Shown here: positions 12,209 to 25,396 of the stretch, piece by piece
Position numbering within the stretch: the stretch's first letter is position 1
Layout: each line of letters starts with the position of its first letter
Origin: Mucidula mucida
Taxonomy: Eukaryota; Basidiomycota; Agaricomycetes; Agaricales; Physalacriaceae
DNA length: 64,000 nt
Assembly: GCA_015501055.1 (NCBI GenBank)
Contig: JADNYV010000108.1
Coordinates: 57,420-121,419 of the forward strand
Reading direction: 5' to 3'
The notes under the pieces: model-generated
Seen by the model: the letters and a program-made list of their open reading frames with translations, nothing else
Told to the model about the DNA's origin: nothing
Database searches by the model: none
Program-made: the position numbers and the translations under genes

Positions 12209-13300
12209 CACGCCAACCACCTCCTTTGTATGCTCCTACAGACGCTTCTCCTCCTCTTCCGTGCCGTGCCAGTTCTTCTTTTCCAGATCCTCGCCCTTGC
12301 TGCGGATCCTATGCGCACCCGGCTCCTTCGCCACGGAGAGTAAGCCGCCCCACATGTACTCGGCGCACTCTTCCGGGCTGGACGAGAACGGGTACATGAG
12401 ATAGAGGAGAGGGCTCGCCCATTGGATAGAACGCGAGGTGGAGGAAGAGACATAACACCGTACGGGAAGAAGACGATGACGGTAGGAGATGCGGTGAGTC
12501 CCTACGACTTCAGCGCACTTGTCAAGGAAGAAGACGGGACAATCAAGGTGTGGCGGGGGCAGAACCACATACCTTACTAGCAGTAACAAGCTGGCGATGC
12601 GAGCCAGCGCTGATGTGCACTGCATCGATCGCAAGAGAGGACGATTCATATAACGACGCGAACACGTCTCCATAAATCCAATCCAGATCGCCATGCTTAG
12701 AACCCTTTCGTGAGCCGCCGCAGTTTCCTTTGGCGGGGAATTTCTTGAAAGCTGAGGGGCAGATGTCAACGAACGGGAATACGCACCCTCTTCTCCTCCC
12801 AGGCGAAAAGCTGCGGTGCTATATATCGACGAATTCAGAAACTGCAGCCCCGAAGGAACTTACAAAGTTGAAGCGGGGCGCGCAGGATGGCGACTCACAC
12901 AAAAATCAATCAACGAAGAAAACGCACTTCTTTGCGTGGGATCCAAGAGAGGCCGGATTCCGTCCGCCGCCCAAGATTGTCGAGTCGCCGACGCGTTTGT
13001 CACTGCAGACAATTTGTGTTGATATGCGCTGCGAGACGCTCGGCCATAGCGCGTCCGATACTACCCGAAGTGCCTCCCACAAAACACAGCCGTTAGTACA
13101 TCTGCGCCCACTTTTCCAGACGTGAGAGAAGAAAGGATCGCTTTATTGCTGGCGCGTATCGTCGGCAGAGAGAGAGGCATCAAGTCAAAGTGCTTTATGA
13201 GAGTGCCGAGGAGAGAGAACATGAGAGGAAGAGAGGCGCAAGTAGAAGGGCATTGGGCTGAAAGACATTGGAGCATGGAAGACGCCAAGACGCACACGCG
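12209..13300 (-). pseudogene. Short-chain dehydrogenase pseudogene, near full length
   Basis: The segment is collinear with the intact SDR at 34967-36045. The C-terminal end is near 12209 (ACCTCCTTTGTATGCTCC) and the N-terminal block near 13140-13290 (GTCGGCAGAGAGAGAGGCAT). The middle (about 12470-12940) is diverged or replaced, and no long frame survives. An F4 module lies about 130 bp from its C-terminal end, an arrangement repeated at the other pseudogene copies. Confidence 0.65.
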
Positions 13301-15473
13301 GCTCTGAGCTCGTCATCGGCCCGATCGCTTAATACGTTTTAGTCATACTCTCTGAGAAGAACGTCGTTGATGCACGCGGGGACACAATTGAAAACACACT
13401 GCAGTAATGACGCGAGTGCCCACATTTCGTCGTGGCGGCCGCGTCATTCCACTTGACGTATACACCGTCATAAATGCATCTCTATACTTGTGTCTGCTTT
13501 CCTGGCTCGGCTGCGACTAGTCTCTAGTGCGGCCTTTTTCTACCGAGTACGAAGCGCTTACATACTGGTGATGGCATTCAGCGCAGTTCCACCCAAGACC
13601 ATCGTCCACACTTAACAAAACAAGTCCGAGCAAAATGCATCGACGACTAGCCGCTTTACCAGCTAGCCACGATATAGATCTACCAAAGGTCCTTCCATCG
13701 TGAACTCATGAAATGACTTGAGCCTCGTCCACCTCGAGTAACAGGAGACATCAGAGAAAGGCCTATGCGACCACGATGCAACTTGGAGTACCAAAACGAT
13801 ACCCTTGATCACTGGTATCCATCCATGTTCATCCGCTTGACCAGACAACCACGCTTCACACTCAAAGGATTGACACTACAAAATCAAAGATCTCATGAAC
13901 GTAACAGGCAGCCTGCTGCTAAACAAAGTCTTTCTTGATCGCACTTCGGTCGGTAAACTAAAACAAATGCCGAGATTACAGCGGCGATTGTGGTGCAGAC
14001 CCTTTGACGATCAGTCTGTCTGCGAATCACGTAGACCCAACTTTCAAATTCCAGGGCGAAATGAGAACAAGCTCAAGACTACTATGATAAATGCGGAACT
14101 TCAATGCGGAAATTCAAGACGAGAGCACGGCGAGGACCAAAAGTATGACGGACGTTGGAACACGAGTACAGTCGCCGGTAGGCTACGTGTGCTCCATCAT
14201 ACCGGAGACTCGTCTGCATTACAAGACCTCTACCATTCACACGAGTTCATTCCAACCCTTAAGGCTTCAAGGAAAACTATGTAGGCTTCTTGCGCGATCA
14301 GCCACCTCCAAAAACGCGTACATCCAGACCAATAAAAAATGCAACTTCTGACACTGGAAGAATGTGGCGGATCCGGTGTACCAGACGGCCACAAGCTAGA
14401 CCCAAGTACCTGCGACTTCCGAAGGCTAACACCAAGATATGAGGAAGACAAAAAGGGAAGTCATTGTCATTGAACGAGCCGAGTATCCAATGAGCTACAC
14501 AGGCTTCGATGTTTGAGATGTACCTCAACCATAAGTAAGTTTCCGAAACGAGGGTAAGGGATCGGTGTAGACGGAAGGACGGGACAAGCTTTGGTCGGAG
14601 TTTAGTATTTACCAGATTACCGGATGAGGGAAAGGGACTCGCGGTGGCGGTGGTTGCAGCGTGAGAAATCGTTTTGGTGACAATTCACTTGTACGCTGCA
14701 CTAGGCAAAATCATGGGCTATTGACAAAACATTGGGTTATGAACAACATTGGGTCATGAACAACAGGAAGTCCTGGGCCCGTATCGGTCCCTACTCATAG
14801 TTAGAAACGGCATGCTTCGAAATCAGAGCACGTACTAAGCAACCCAGTTTTGGTGCTCTTGTAATGTATGAGTCCCTCTCTTCAGTGTCTTACTATCAAG
14901 CTAACACTGAACAGTCTGTCCCGCCACGTACAATCGACTCGACTCGACTCGCCGAGTATGTCAACGCCAACATGAACGTTGTCCAATGCTCACCGTAATT
15001 CAATCACTGTTCAGGCACTGTAACTCGTAGAAAGGAGTCGCCAGGACGTCCGTAAACCCAAGCACCGTCAGATATTTCAGCCGGTAGGTGCTATCAAGAG
15101 TAAGAGACATCCCGAGCAAAGGACTGTCGATAATCCAATCATAGGAAGCGCAGCGGTGATACCTACAGAGATTAGGTAACTAAAGGATGTCGTACGAAGC
15201 CATAACGTACAAGTCGCGTCCCGAACCGTCCATGTGAGATCGAAATCGGGATCAATGGCACGAGTTTTCCACGACACGGTATACGAGCATAACATTCTGG
15301 GTGAGGAGAAGCGGCTGTCAGGGAAGAGGACGATGACGATAGAAGATGCGGTCAGTCCCTACGACTTCCGCGCACTTGTCCAGGGAAGAAGATAGGACAA
15401 TCAACATGTGGTGTGGCAGAACCAAATTCCTTACTAGCAGTAACAAGCTGGCGATGCGAGCAAGCGCTTGCAC
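13301..15473. other. No gene found; ordered module unit and short repeats
   Basis: The stretch holds the composite module unit at 13647-14210 (listed separately). It also has a short direct repeat near 14725-14765 (CATTGGGTTATGAACAAC / CATTGGGTCATGAACAAC) and a small CGACT microsatellite near 14936-14955. No protein-coding region is supported. Confidence 0.5.
13647..14210 (-). repeat. Composite unit of four D-arm-like modules, copy 1
   Basis: Along the plus strand the reverse-oriented modules appear in the order F1 (13647-13670), F2 (about 13832), F3 (about 14004) and F4 (about 14182), with spacings of about 185, 172 and 178 bp. The same order recurs at 21201-21810 and 25397-25970, while the DNA between the modules is less similar. 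Confidence 0.55.
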
Positions 15474-17108
15474 CGAGCGCGAGAGAACGATTCAGATAAC
15501 GTATGATCAAGCTTACCGCGAAAAAGTCCAATCCAGATCTCGAACCTCTTCGTAAGTCGTCACAGTTTCCTTTGGCGGGGAGGCGTCGAGGTAAAGGAAT
15601 TGAGGAAAGAACTGTACGAATCGGATATACTGAAAAGCTGAGGGACAGAACGATAATACGCACCCCCTCTTCTCTTCCCGGATGAAAAGCTGCGGTGCCA
15701 TACATTGACGAATACACAAACTGTAGCCCCGAATGAGCTTACAAAAATTTTGAAGCGAGCGCGGGATAGCAACTCACACAACCCCAGGCGAAGAAAACCC
15801 ACTTTCTTGCTTGGGACCCAAGAGAGGCCTGATTCCGTCCGCCTCCAAAGATTGTCGAGTCGTCACTGCAGAAGAGAATTCGTGCTGAAGCTGGTGGACA
15901 TGGTGGGAAGAAGCCAACCGTGTACTTGCCCAATCCGGATGAATGCGATCTAGTATGCATGTCGTGCTCTCCTTTTGTTTGTTTCCGCAGGTTCCCTGTG
16001 TTTCAAATGCCTTCTCCGTCTCTCTGTCCTGGAGCTCCTGCCACTGTCTTCTCCGCTGGTAAGACTAAGGAGACAAGCCAACTCGGGGTCCAACGTCCAG
16101 CCCGATTGAGCGGGTGAGACGGTTTAGCATGAGGCTGCCCGAGTCGCTCTCTTCTCTACGCCGTACCTGTTTGACTTTGGAAGCCACGAAGACGGTAGAA
16201 AACGACGAGGATGTGAAGTGTTACCACTAGTGCTGCTATTCGACTTGGTGGCGGATGGCTACACACTGACGCGCGGGATGTATAGGAGAACAAACCTCTC
16301 ACGGTGAAGGTGACAGATCAAATGGAGGTCTCCGCCGCAAAGAATAGGCGTTCTTTGATACGCATGTGGGATGTTTTTTCTCATCTATGTTAGGCTTTGT
16401 ACGTCCTCGCTTTCGCGACGGGCTGTAATCCTTCCACTATCCGAGTGGTATGCAACTAGTTCCTTTTGAGGACCATGATGCCTCCTGTGTTTTGACTTGA
16501 AGCGGCACGGCCGATACAAGGTCTGTTCCTCGGCTATGTCACTGATCCTGATGTACAATTTCTCACTTGACTCTTGAGGTCGTCTGGTCAAGCGGATAAA
16601 TCTTCATTCAGTTCTACTTTTCGCCAACTTTTTTCTTCTTCTCCCGGTAAGTCTACTTAGATAGAAAGTGTTATGCGGACAGATCGTCAAACTTGAAACA
16701 GTTTGTCGCTGTCAACTCAAAGTTGCTAGTACAGATGGTTAATCATTTTGTTCATGAAAAGGAATTTGCCGGAGAAACCGCCCTCAACAACTTCAGTTGG
16801 CCAAGGTGTAGCTCAACAAGTACGAGACTTCATATTAGGTCTAGTTATTGGGACCCTTTTGGGTCTTATCCAGTGCAAAGAGGCTTGCTTTCTCAGTTTG
16901 ATGAGGGATGTTCATGAACCCTACCAATGCCGTCTGTTCCTCGTGAAGGATTGCATTCACATCTATCCACTATCCAGCCATTGCTTCTTGATGCTCTTAC
17001 TCGGTCTTAGCGCAGCGGCGCTCACGATTAGTCACTGCGCGGGCTGAGGGGTACGTGTAGTAAAAGGAACAACGAATTCCTGTCAAAACAACAGGATGAG
17101 CAATCTAT

Positions 17109-17188
17109 TGACCACCGCAGGGGTCGAACCTGCAATCTCCTGATCAACCTACTCGTAGTCAGACGCGATGCCATTTCGCCAGGCGGCC
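17109..17188 (-). tRNA. tRNA-Arg(ACG) with an 8-nt intron
   Basis: The minus-strand sequence folds as a tRNA. The acceptor stem is GGCCGCC with GGTGGTC (two G-T pairs), the D stem GCGA/TCGC, the anticodon stem TCTGA/TCAGG, and the T arm GCAGG-TTCGACC-CCTGC. The anticodon loop CTACGA is followed by an 8-nt insert (GTAGGTTG) at the canonical position after base 37, which restores a 7-base loop with anticodon ACG when removed. The discriminator base is A. The A box (TGGCGAAATGGC) and B box (GGTTCGACCCC) look intact. Confidence 0.9.
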
Positions 17189-18509
17189 TTGAAACGTGGC
17201 GGTATGGCTTTTGTATCTACCCTGAAAGGAGATTAGCGACAGATGGCAATGTTCGATACACGCCGGTCGAGATCGCCTTGTTGCTGTCGTGTAGCATAGG
17301 CAGACATCAGTTCAAGTCTCAGTCAGCTCTCACCGAGGAAACCGAGAAGACACCAACCTCGCTTGCAAGAAAATCACGGCGTCGAGGGTCACAAGTATTG
17401 ACGGCTAGCCAGTATCCTAACTAGCCAGGGAACAGAAGACGAATCGGAGAACTTTGGGAGGACGCCGCCACACGTGCAAAAAAAGATTGCATTGCCTCAG
17501 ATACTCTACGTGGTTTATCTGCTTGACCAGACGGCCACGTACCAGAATGGAAGCACAAGATCAAAGTTGATTGAAAGACCAATTGGTGCGTAAAAACTTT
17601 ATATATAGCTCCTCGCACAAACAAAAGTCTTGACTTCTGAACTAATGATTGCAGTACAGACGCTTCGGCTATCTGCATGTGGTATCAAGGGAACCGGGCT
17701 GACTTATAACCTTTACAGCACTCGATGGATATTTGTGATGTTCGACGGCTGGGTGCCAATGTCGGTATTTGCTTCCAGCCGAGGGCGATTCAACGTACAA
17801 CCGTGGACGTGCGTCGTACCATCACCGCGACCTGCGAGTTCCGAAGTGGACACAAAGTTGGGTGAAAAAACCTATCGATGCACTTGATACGGGGCCATCC
17901 CCTATATCAGCAGGGCCCATGAGAAATGCGCGAGTGATGGACATGTCTTTGGAATACGAGGCCAGAGGTCCAGTGGAGCTCTGACTAAAAAGGAAGGGAA
18001 AACATCATCACTCTTCAACGGGATGATGACTAACTGGTCTACCAAGGAGCCGCCATGTATATAGGTTTAGTACAAGCCTTGATAGGCTAGCAAGAGCCGG
18101 TGCCAGTGGATGGACGCCTCATTCAAAGGAGGGCTTCAACCACTGCATGGCTTACACGAATTGTGAGGTCAAGACCACCAAAAATACACTCTCTTTGTTC
18201 ACGGTATAGTGATTGATCCGGTAAACCAGACAGCCTCAAACGAGACACTGGGATAACCGACGTGAGGCCGAGCCATAGACTGTTGAGTGGACAGAGGCTG
18301 CTCACAAATTGGCCGTTGAGTAGGAACTTCAGGTATGTCTTCCAAATTAAGTCTACGTAGCTCAACGGTTACTAGTCTTGTACAGGTAAGCCCGATGATT
18401 GACCTCTTTTTCGGACCAACGCTGGTGATGCCATAAACGGACACTTGCACGAATACGCAGAGTGGAAAGCGCCGGTATTGAGCGCAAAGTTATTAATGAA
18501 GACGTAACA

Positions 18510-19045
18510 TCAAGACTTGACGCCCACCGCCTCCTTCGTATGCTCCCACCGACGTTTTTCCTCCTCCTCTGTACCGTACCAGTCCTCCTTCCCGAGAATC
18601 TCGCCTTTTGCTACCAACGCACCCGGATCCTTAACGCCGAGTAAGCCGCCCCACGTGCGCACTCTTCCGGGGCTAGACAAGAACGAGTATGTGAGGTAGA
18701 GGAGGCCATTGTATGCGCGCAAAGTGGAGGAGGAACTTTGATGAACACCGCCGGGGTTTGGTCAAGAGTATGGGGACATAGCCAAGGATTTGACGTGCAG
18801 CAACTTCGTTCCCGATATTCACAATGCGCCGCGAGACGCTCTGCCATAGCGCGCTCTATTCCGGGCAGTGCCTCCCACGAACACCGCCGTTGGTACATCT
18901 ACACCAATTTTACCGCCCATAAGAGGGCCCATAGAAGGAAGGAAATCCTGAATCGTAGGCAGAGAGAAAGGCGTCGATCCAAAGTGCGGGGTGAGGATCG
19001 AGATGCCGAGGAGAAAGAATGAGAGCAGAATGAGAGCAGAATGAG
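18510..19045 (-). pseudogene. Short-chain dehydrogenase pseudogene with internal deletion
   Basis: The C-terminal part of the SDR (18510-18710) is joined to a piece of its N-terminal half (about 18780-19045, with GTGCAGCAACTTCGTTCC). The central third is missing. It is the arm-1 counterpart of the copy at 51055-51946. An F4 module lies about 130 bp beyond its C-terminal end. Confidence 0.7.
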
Positions 19046-19509
19046 GCGATTAGCAAGACGAAGGGAGGGGTCTAGGGACGCGACGGGCTATGCTGAGACT
19101 GTCTCCACGTCATTGGACCGATCGCGAGCCATACTATGTTGAATAGCTTTGGCGAACGTCCCCAAGGGTCCGCATGGGAGAGAGGCAACAGGCTAGAAGC
19201 ACTGTATCGCCGTGGGAACATCATGCCGACAACTCGTCGTGCCGGCCGCGTCATACCTCCCACGACGTCCTCTGGTTCTCTTTTATCTGTTGTCGTTTCT
19301 TTTGATACGCGCTGCGACAGCTTTCTAGTCGGGTCTTTACTACCGAACAACTCAAATAACTACTCGAATCGTTAACAATATTTTCCGCCAGTCCCTTTTT
19401 ATCGCCACCACCAGTCGACTCGTCCCGTAAGAGAACGGCTCAGCGACATTTGATTACTTGAATACGATAAGCGTCGGCAGATCCAATTACTTGTAGTGAC
19501 ATAGTAATA

Positions 19510-19753
19510 CTGTAGTGTTTCGACCGCAAATTCACATAACGGGTCACGGGGGTCTTTGAAGTGAAGCTATATATACATCATAACGGGTCACGGACCACTT
19601 TGGTCAGGCACGAGCCTCCAAATAAGGAAATTTCAGGTCCCGCTATAAGCGGAACTGTCCAAAAAAGGCAATTTAAGGGTCTGTGAAGCTGTTCGCTGTA
19701 ACTTCAGACCATAATGGGTCACAGGCTGTGAAGTTAAGGTCGAAACACTACAG
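19510..19753. mobile_element. 244-bp MITE with TA target duplication
   Basis: Terminal inverted repeats CTGTAGTGTTTCGACC (left) and GGTCGAAACACTACAG (right) are perfect over 16 bp, and TA flanks both ends (19508-19509, 19754-19755). The interior contains the repeated motif AACGGGTCACGG and has no ORF. The inverted arm has the same flanks with a single TA at 50606-50607 and no element, which directly shows the empty site. Confidence 0.9.
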
Positions 19754-21200
19754 TACAAGTCCTAAAAAAATCATGACTTCTAGCATCGAGTCAACGACTA
19801 GCCGCTTGACCAGCGAGCCACGATGTTATGTCGTGCATTGAGTATGATTGTGCTACTGAAGGCTCGTAATGAATGCACCACAGATGACGAGAGGTGACCT
19901 ACAAAAAGTATTTTCTTCGGGAATCGATTATACTATCCGGAGCAAACAACCCCACTTCATTGTTCGAATATCTACAAGTCACCCACATCAACAGAAAGCA
20001 TCGTAGCATCCTCAGAACGCAGACTGTACCTAGTATAGCTGGACACACGTTCCTCACATTCCGAAAAAATATGACGCAGATAACGGCACATGGAGTAGTA
20101 CAGACCCTTTGACAAACTGTCTCCAGTATGAGAAGGCTTTTATCTTGCCAGCCTTCGAGAAAAATCCGTGTCCATGACTCCAGTCACCGTGTGGACAAAC
20201 AAGAAAAACAAGCATTCACACTAAATCGCAGTACTGACTCTTGGACTATCTGTCTGCGGAAGCTGATGTGCTTTCACAGTGCCAAGGACAATGTAAGGAA
20301 CCTAGGACTCGGAAGGAATCGACCGAACTGCTTTTAGATTCGGGTAAGGTACAAGCAGGGTCAAGGAAAAGATCAACGCACCGCGAGAAATGGAGAAGGT
20401 CAAGACAAAGTTGCGCGGCGAGGACCAAAACATACTTCAGCGTAAAGGAGCGTAGTAGCTAATACATTACATGTGTCAGCTCCATCAAGACGTGTGTACC
20501 GGAGACTTCCAAGCAATTGTTTTGGAAAAAGATTTGTCAAAGAGCATCGTTACCGACGGCTAACCGCTCTACCAACGAGCCGGCATGAACATAGGCTTTA
20601 TGCAAGTCACAATGCAGATAGAGTCGTTGAAACCAACTCAGTACTTACCAGTCTATCAAGATTCCCAAGGGTTCATTGACGGTCTCAGGTTGTTTGGGGA
20701 ACAGATTTTGCCAAGTATGATGATGCTACCAACAAGCCTTTCGTGCACGTCTTGAATATGACGACCTGGCCGATAAAAGTACAGCAGGCTTCGGACTATA
20801 ATCTACTTGGGAATACAATGACTGGGAATGAGACACAGCGAAATGAACTTGAACTGTAGATGATTTCTAGACGTGAGGAGTGCGTTGGTCGGAATGTACC
20901 AAACTCCCGGGTGAGCAGAACGGGAACGAAAAAGTGACTGAGGCTGCGCAGATGATCGTGGTGGTGGCACTGAGATGCGAATGTTATATGTGAGCCTTTG
21001 CTACAAAGCAGCACGCGGATAGAAATTGTGGCATACTACGGAGAGGGACGTCTGTTTGAACGATATGCGGTGTCAAGTCCCTTTTCCTTGTCACCACCAG
21101 ATGAACTCTTGCATTGAAGGCCGAAGAGCGGCTGTCAGCAGCATTAACGTTACTTGATTAAAAGGCCGCGAAAAATTATTCCACCGACGGCTATCGATGA

Positions 21201-21810
21201 CTAGCCGCTTTACCAGCTAGCCACGATGGAGGTTCATCAACAGTCCTTGCATCAAGTACTATGATGCTTTATCAGCTTGAAGACGCGATGATATGCCTCC
21301 GAGCCGGCCAGTGCCCCAAAGATGACGAGAGACCTCAACGCGCGCCGACGATGTGAACTGGACTACAATGCGGTTTATCCGCTTGACCGAACAACCCCGC
21401 TTCATCGGAAGACATAGAAGTCAACCACGCCAAGTAGTTGGAGAGCGTAGGGGCCTCAGTAGGCAGACTCTACCTAGAAACGTTGATGGCAAAACGTAAA
21501 CGCCCAAAAGCAGACTCAGTGCGGTACAGACCATTTGACAATCTGTCTGCGGTAGGAAAGGAATCTACTCGCCGACGACCGTTGGTCCCGTGAGGTATTC
21601 GACCAAAGAGCTTGGACAACACCTACATTTATCACCGTGACATGATTTTAATTCGGGTATGAACACGGTGAAAAAAGATCAATGCACATACCTTCAGCCA
21701 GACGCCCGTGAGAAATGCGCAAGTTCCAGACCAGTGTGTAGCATGGACCAAAATGAACTCTTGCAGAGGATCGGACAACCACATGAGCCTAGTAGCCGGT
21801 AGGCTACATG
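21201..21810 (-). repeat. Composite unit of four D-arm-like modules, copy 2
   Basis: Reverse-oriented modules occur at 21201-21224 (F1), about 21365 (F2), about 21520-21550 (F3, ACAGACCATTTGACAATCTG) and about 21785 (F4). The order matches the other two units; the spacings are about 164, 155 and 265 bp. Confidence 0.6.
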
Positions 21811-21993
21811 TGCTCCATCCAGACGTGCTTTCTGAGATCTCAGGCGCAGCAAAGCAAGGAAATGCGGTGAGACCTGTCATTCGATAAGCTTGCTGAGCCA
21901 TCATGCCACATAGTCATCCGTAGTGCATGAGTATTTGTATCTTAAAACCATCGTGAGTGATACTTCCTTTGAGTGGTTGGGAAGGAGAACGAC

Positions 21994-22010
21994 CCGCCGC
22001 TTCGCGGCGG
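21994..22010. repeat. Perfect GC hairpin
   Basis: CCGCCGC and GCGGCGG form a 7-bp stem around a 3-nt loop inside a GC-rich island. No flanking T-run suggests a terminator. Confidence 0.4.
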
Positions 22011-22681
22011 CCTCCACGCGCCTGGGAGGCGGCCCGACCCATCATGACCGGGAGGTCAACATCTGGTCGGTGCAAAGGTCGAACTCCTGACACCAGGATG
22101 AACCAGGAAACCCCATACGCGGGAGGGAAACCCGGGACAACCAAGCGTGGCGGAACAAAAGAGGGAGGCGGGCGGGAGACGAAAATTTACGGGAGAGACG
22201 GGAGGCTCGAGGCTCAGGATGATGAACGCGCTCGAGAGAAAATGATCGAACGCGTTCCCCATCGATTCCTGTGTGGGGCATCACCGCCACGTGGAATCGA
22301 TGGGCTCTCATATGTGAGCCTCGATCTGCTTGCTACCTTATCTTACGCTCGACCTGCTCGTGCCTCGCAGGCTTAGCTCACATTCAATTACCAAGTCATT
22401 TGACAAAATGATAAAAAAGGCGGCCAAATGGCCGGCTAGGGGATAACGAGTTGGTTTATACAGGCATAGCAGCACTGCTTTAAAATGTTATCGGCATCCG
22501 GCCGACCATTTGCGCTCATTATCAAGTAGGAAAATCACCAACCTCAATTAATGATCGCTGGGGAGAAGGTTGGCCACGGAGTCGAGAGATCAACAGTAGC
22601 GCGGCGTAGACATCTTGCACTAGTGAAGTCGGTCGACGCCACACTCCTTGGTTCTGTTCGCAAAAGATTGGCACAACACAT

Positions 22682-22760
22682 TGACCACCGCAGGGGTCGA
22701 ACCTGCAATCTCCTGATCACATCCTCGTAGTCAGACGCGATGCCATTTCGCCAGGCGGCC
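22682..22760 (-). tRNA. tRNA-Arg(ACG) with a 7-nt intron
   Basis: This copy has the same acceptor, D, anticodon and T arms as the gene at 17109-17188. The intron after base 37 differs in sequence and length (GGATGTG). Stems and boxes are intact, so it may be functional. Confidence 0.88.
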
Positions 22761-24077
22761 TGGAACCCCGTAATAATGCGTATAACATGAGCGTCATGGC
22801 TGGATAGTAACTTGGGATATTCATCAGCGAACAAGTGGCGCACGCGATAGCGGAAAGGATGGCATTGTCGCTGATGTGTGGCGTAGGCAGGCATCAATTC
22901 GAAGTGTTGGATGTAGATAGAGATGCCGAGACGCACCTAGTAGATAGTAGGGCGCGTCTCCGAATCTCTACGTTAGCTCCCATCGAGGAAATCGGGAAGA
23001 CACCAACCTCGCGTACGAAAAATCACGACCTTGAGAAGCCGGATAAGCATTGACGGCACTAGCCACGTGTAGGGTGACCAGAACTTTGAGAGGACGCCAC
23101 AAGTGCAAAAACTATGATGTGTTCCTGTGGATGTGTAGTTTATCTGCTGGACCAGACGACCACACTTCGTTAGATTAGTCCTAGCCGTAAGATCTACATC
23201 GGTGACTGACAATAGTAAAGTAAGCAGTCTGTACCTATATCTCTTCGCACAAGCAAAACTTTCGAATCGGCGACAAATTGCAGTACAGACGCTGAGCTAT
23301 CTGCCTACGGTACATATCAAGGGAACCGGGCTGACTTGTACCTGTCCAGCACTCGATGGATCCTTGAGAGGTTCGACGGCGATCAAAAATTGGCAGTCGA
23401 GGGCGATTTGATGTACAATCAGCGGTGCCGTTGTTCCACGACATTCCGAGAATGCAACATAGAGTCTACGTTCCAAAGTCGTACAAACCCGGGTTTAGAA
23501 AATTCCGTCTATACACCTCATACGGGGCCATCCCCTGGACCAGGAGGGCCCGTGAGAAATGCGCGAGTGATGGACATGTCTTTAGGTTACGAGCGAATAG
23601 GAGCTCTGAACCCCAAAAGTAAAATCTGTGCGCATTTGGAGGACGACGGCGAACTACTTTGCCAAGGAGCCGCCATGTATGTAGGTCTAGTACAAGCCTT
23701 GGTAGCAAGACATGGCGGATGGACGCCTTATGAGGGGGGCATGGCTAGCACGAGTCGAACACATGTATAGGTCAAGCCACTCAAAAAACAACACCCTCAC
23801 TATTCTGGTGTACCAGACAGCCTCGAACTAGGCCCCGGGGAAACCGACTCAAGGCGGAGCGATAAACCTTTTGGACATACGTTGTTCAAAAAGTTGCGCT
23901 TGAGATAGACTTTGGGCATCTCGTTCAAGCCTACGTAGCCCATCGGTTAGTAGACTAATTGAATAGCTGGTACATTTCGTTTTTCGAAACAAACTCCGTG
24001 ATGACCAATTCACTTCTACAAACACGCCCATTGGAGAGGAGCGTGTATTCATCCACGAGGACAAACCTGACATCAGG

Positions 24078-25010
24078 ACTTCACGCCCACCGTCTCCTTC
24101 GTGTGCTCCCACAGACGTCTTTCCTCCTCTTCCGCACCGTACCTGTTCTTCTTCCCCAGATTCTCGCCCTTGCTGCCAATCCAATGCAATCCTTCGCCGC
24201 GGAGAGTAACCCACCCCACATGCACTCGGCGCACTCTTCCGGGCGAGACGAGAAGGGTACGTGAGATAGAGGAGAGGACTCACCTATTGGATCGCGCGAG
24301 GTGGACGAAGAGAAGATGGTGGTGCGGGCAAGGACCGGGCATGTGTAAGCTTGGGGTGGAGAGTGGAGAGCATCGGGCAAGGAGTTCACATCGGCGTAGA
24401 GGAGAGGAGATGGGAACACACCTTGATCGCTAGACCGGTGTAGGTCGCCGTGAGTGTAGCGACCCTCAGCATAGTGTGCGCTCCAGGCTTCTTCACTCCC
24501 AGATAATCCGTCCTCTCCTTCCCGCCGACAAGACCGACAAAACCTTCCCGCCGTTGCGGCGCATCGTCCCCGCTGTCGTCAGTCCTCCACCGCCCATAGT
24601 AGCTCACAGCCATCTTCTTATCATTGTTATCAATCCCCTCTTTGCGCACGTCCAACGCCAGATATCCAGGCGTGAGCACGGTGACGGAGGCCGCAATGTC
24701 ACAGAGCTGAGACCCGCAACGTCCTCGGATATATCCACTTTGATAAAATTCCGCCGGGTGTTTCGTAGAGGGTATGGGGAACGAATCAAGGATATGGCGA
24801 GCATGGACTTCGTCCGTCCGAGAAGAACATTCCCATCTGTATGCGCTACAGGATGCTCGGCCATGGCGCGCCCGAGGTGCCTCCCACAAACTCTGCGCCC
24901 GCCAGAGAGGGAAGGATGGTCTTGTTGCTTGGCGTATCGAGGAAGGTATTAGTTCGAAGACCTGGATGAGGATGGAGACGCTGAGCAGGGATTGAAGAGA
25001 CGCAAGTAGG
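24078..25010 (-). pseudogene. Short-chain dehydrogenase pseudogene, near full length
   Basis: The segment is collinear with the SDR at 34967-36045, with the C-terminus at about 24078 and the N-terminus at about 25005. Fragments of the intact protein such as KEGIDNNDKKMAVSYYGRW and PGYLALDVRKEGID are legible but fall in several frames. An F4 module sits about 130 bp from the C-terminal end. Confidence 0.75.
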
Positions 25011-25396
25011 AGGAACATTGGGAAGACGACGGGCTAAGCCGAGACTCGCGTCGTCATCGGCCCGATGCCCTAATACTCCCGAGTCATACTGTAAATAAGC
25101 TTTGAGGTACGTATGGACAGCGATAAAAGCACTGTCACGGCGTGAGAACATCTTGACTGCAGACAGCGCGTCATGCCGGTCGCGACATTTACACTGACAG
25201 CCTTTGCTACAAAGCTGCACTCGGATGAAAATGCCCTCAGCACGGAGAGAAACGTCTGTTCGAACGATATGCGGCGTCAAGTCCTTTTTCATCGCCACCA
25301 CCAGATGGACTATTGCATCGAAGGCCGGGTCAGCGGCTCATTAACGTTACTCGAATAAAAGGCAGCAAAAAATCATACCGGCAGCAGATCGAGGGG

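Larger units (their letters stand above)
15474..20990 (+). repeat. Arm 1 of a large inverted duplication
   Basis: The arm aligns in reverse with 42833-54970 once the Gypsy element there is removed. Shared landmarks are the block at 15500-15720 (against 54730-54960), a tRNA-Arg gene (17109-17188 against 53217-53296), an SDR pseudogene (18510-19045 against 51055-51946), an F1 module (19798-19821 against 50538-50561) and the sequence around 20892 (against the Gypsy insertion site). By eye most stretches look about 85-95% identical. Exact identity needs an alignment. Confidence 0.85.
20991..22681. other. Module unit and GC-rich island, no gene found
   Basis: The left part (20990-21910) is repeated directly at about 25195-25990. 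A GC- and purine-rich island covers about 21990-22290. No protein-coding region is supported. Confidence 0.5.

Noticed and set aside
16385..16591. 68-residue frame kept in both arms (also 53852-54058)
   Set aside because: Both arms are similar overall, so a shared frame is expected; no domain, promoter or codon preference supports it.
21957..22376. 139-residue frame in the GC-rich island
   Set aside because: Overlapping frames are open on both strands because of composition, and no domain or start context is seen.
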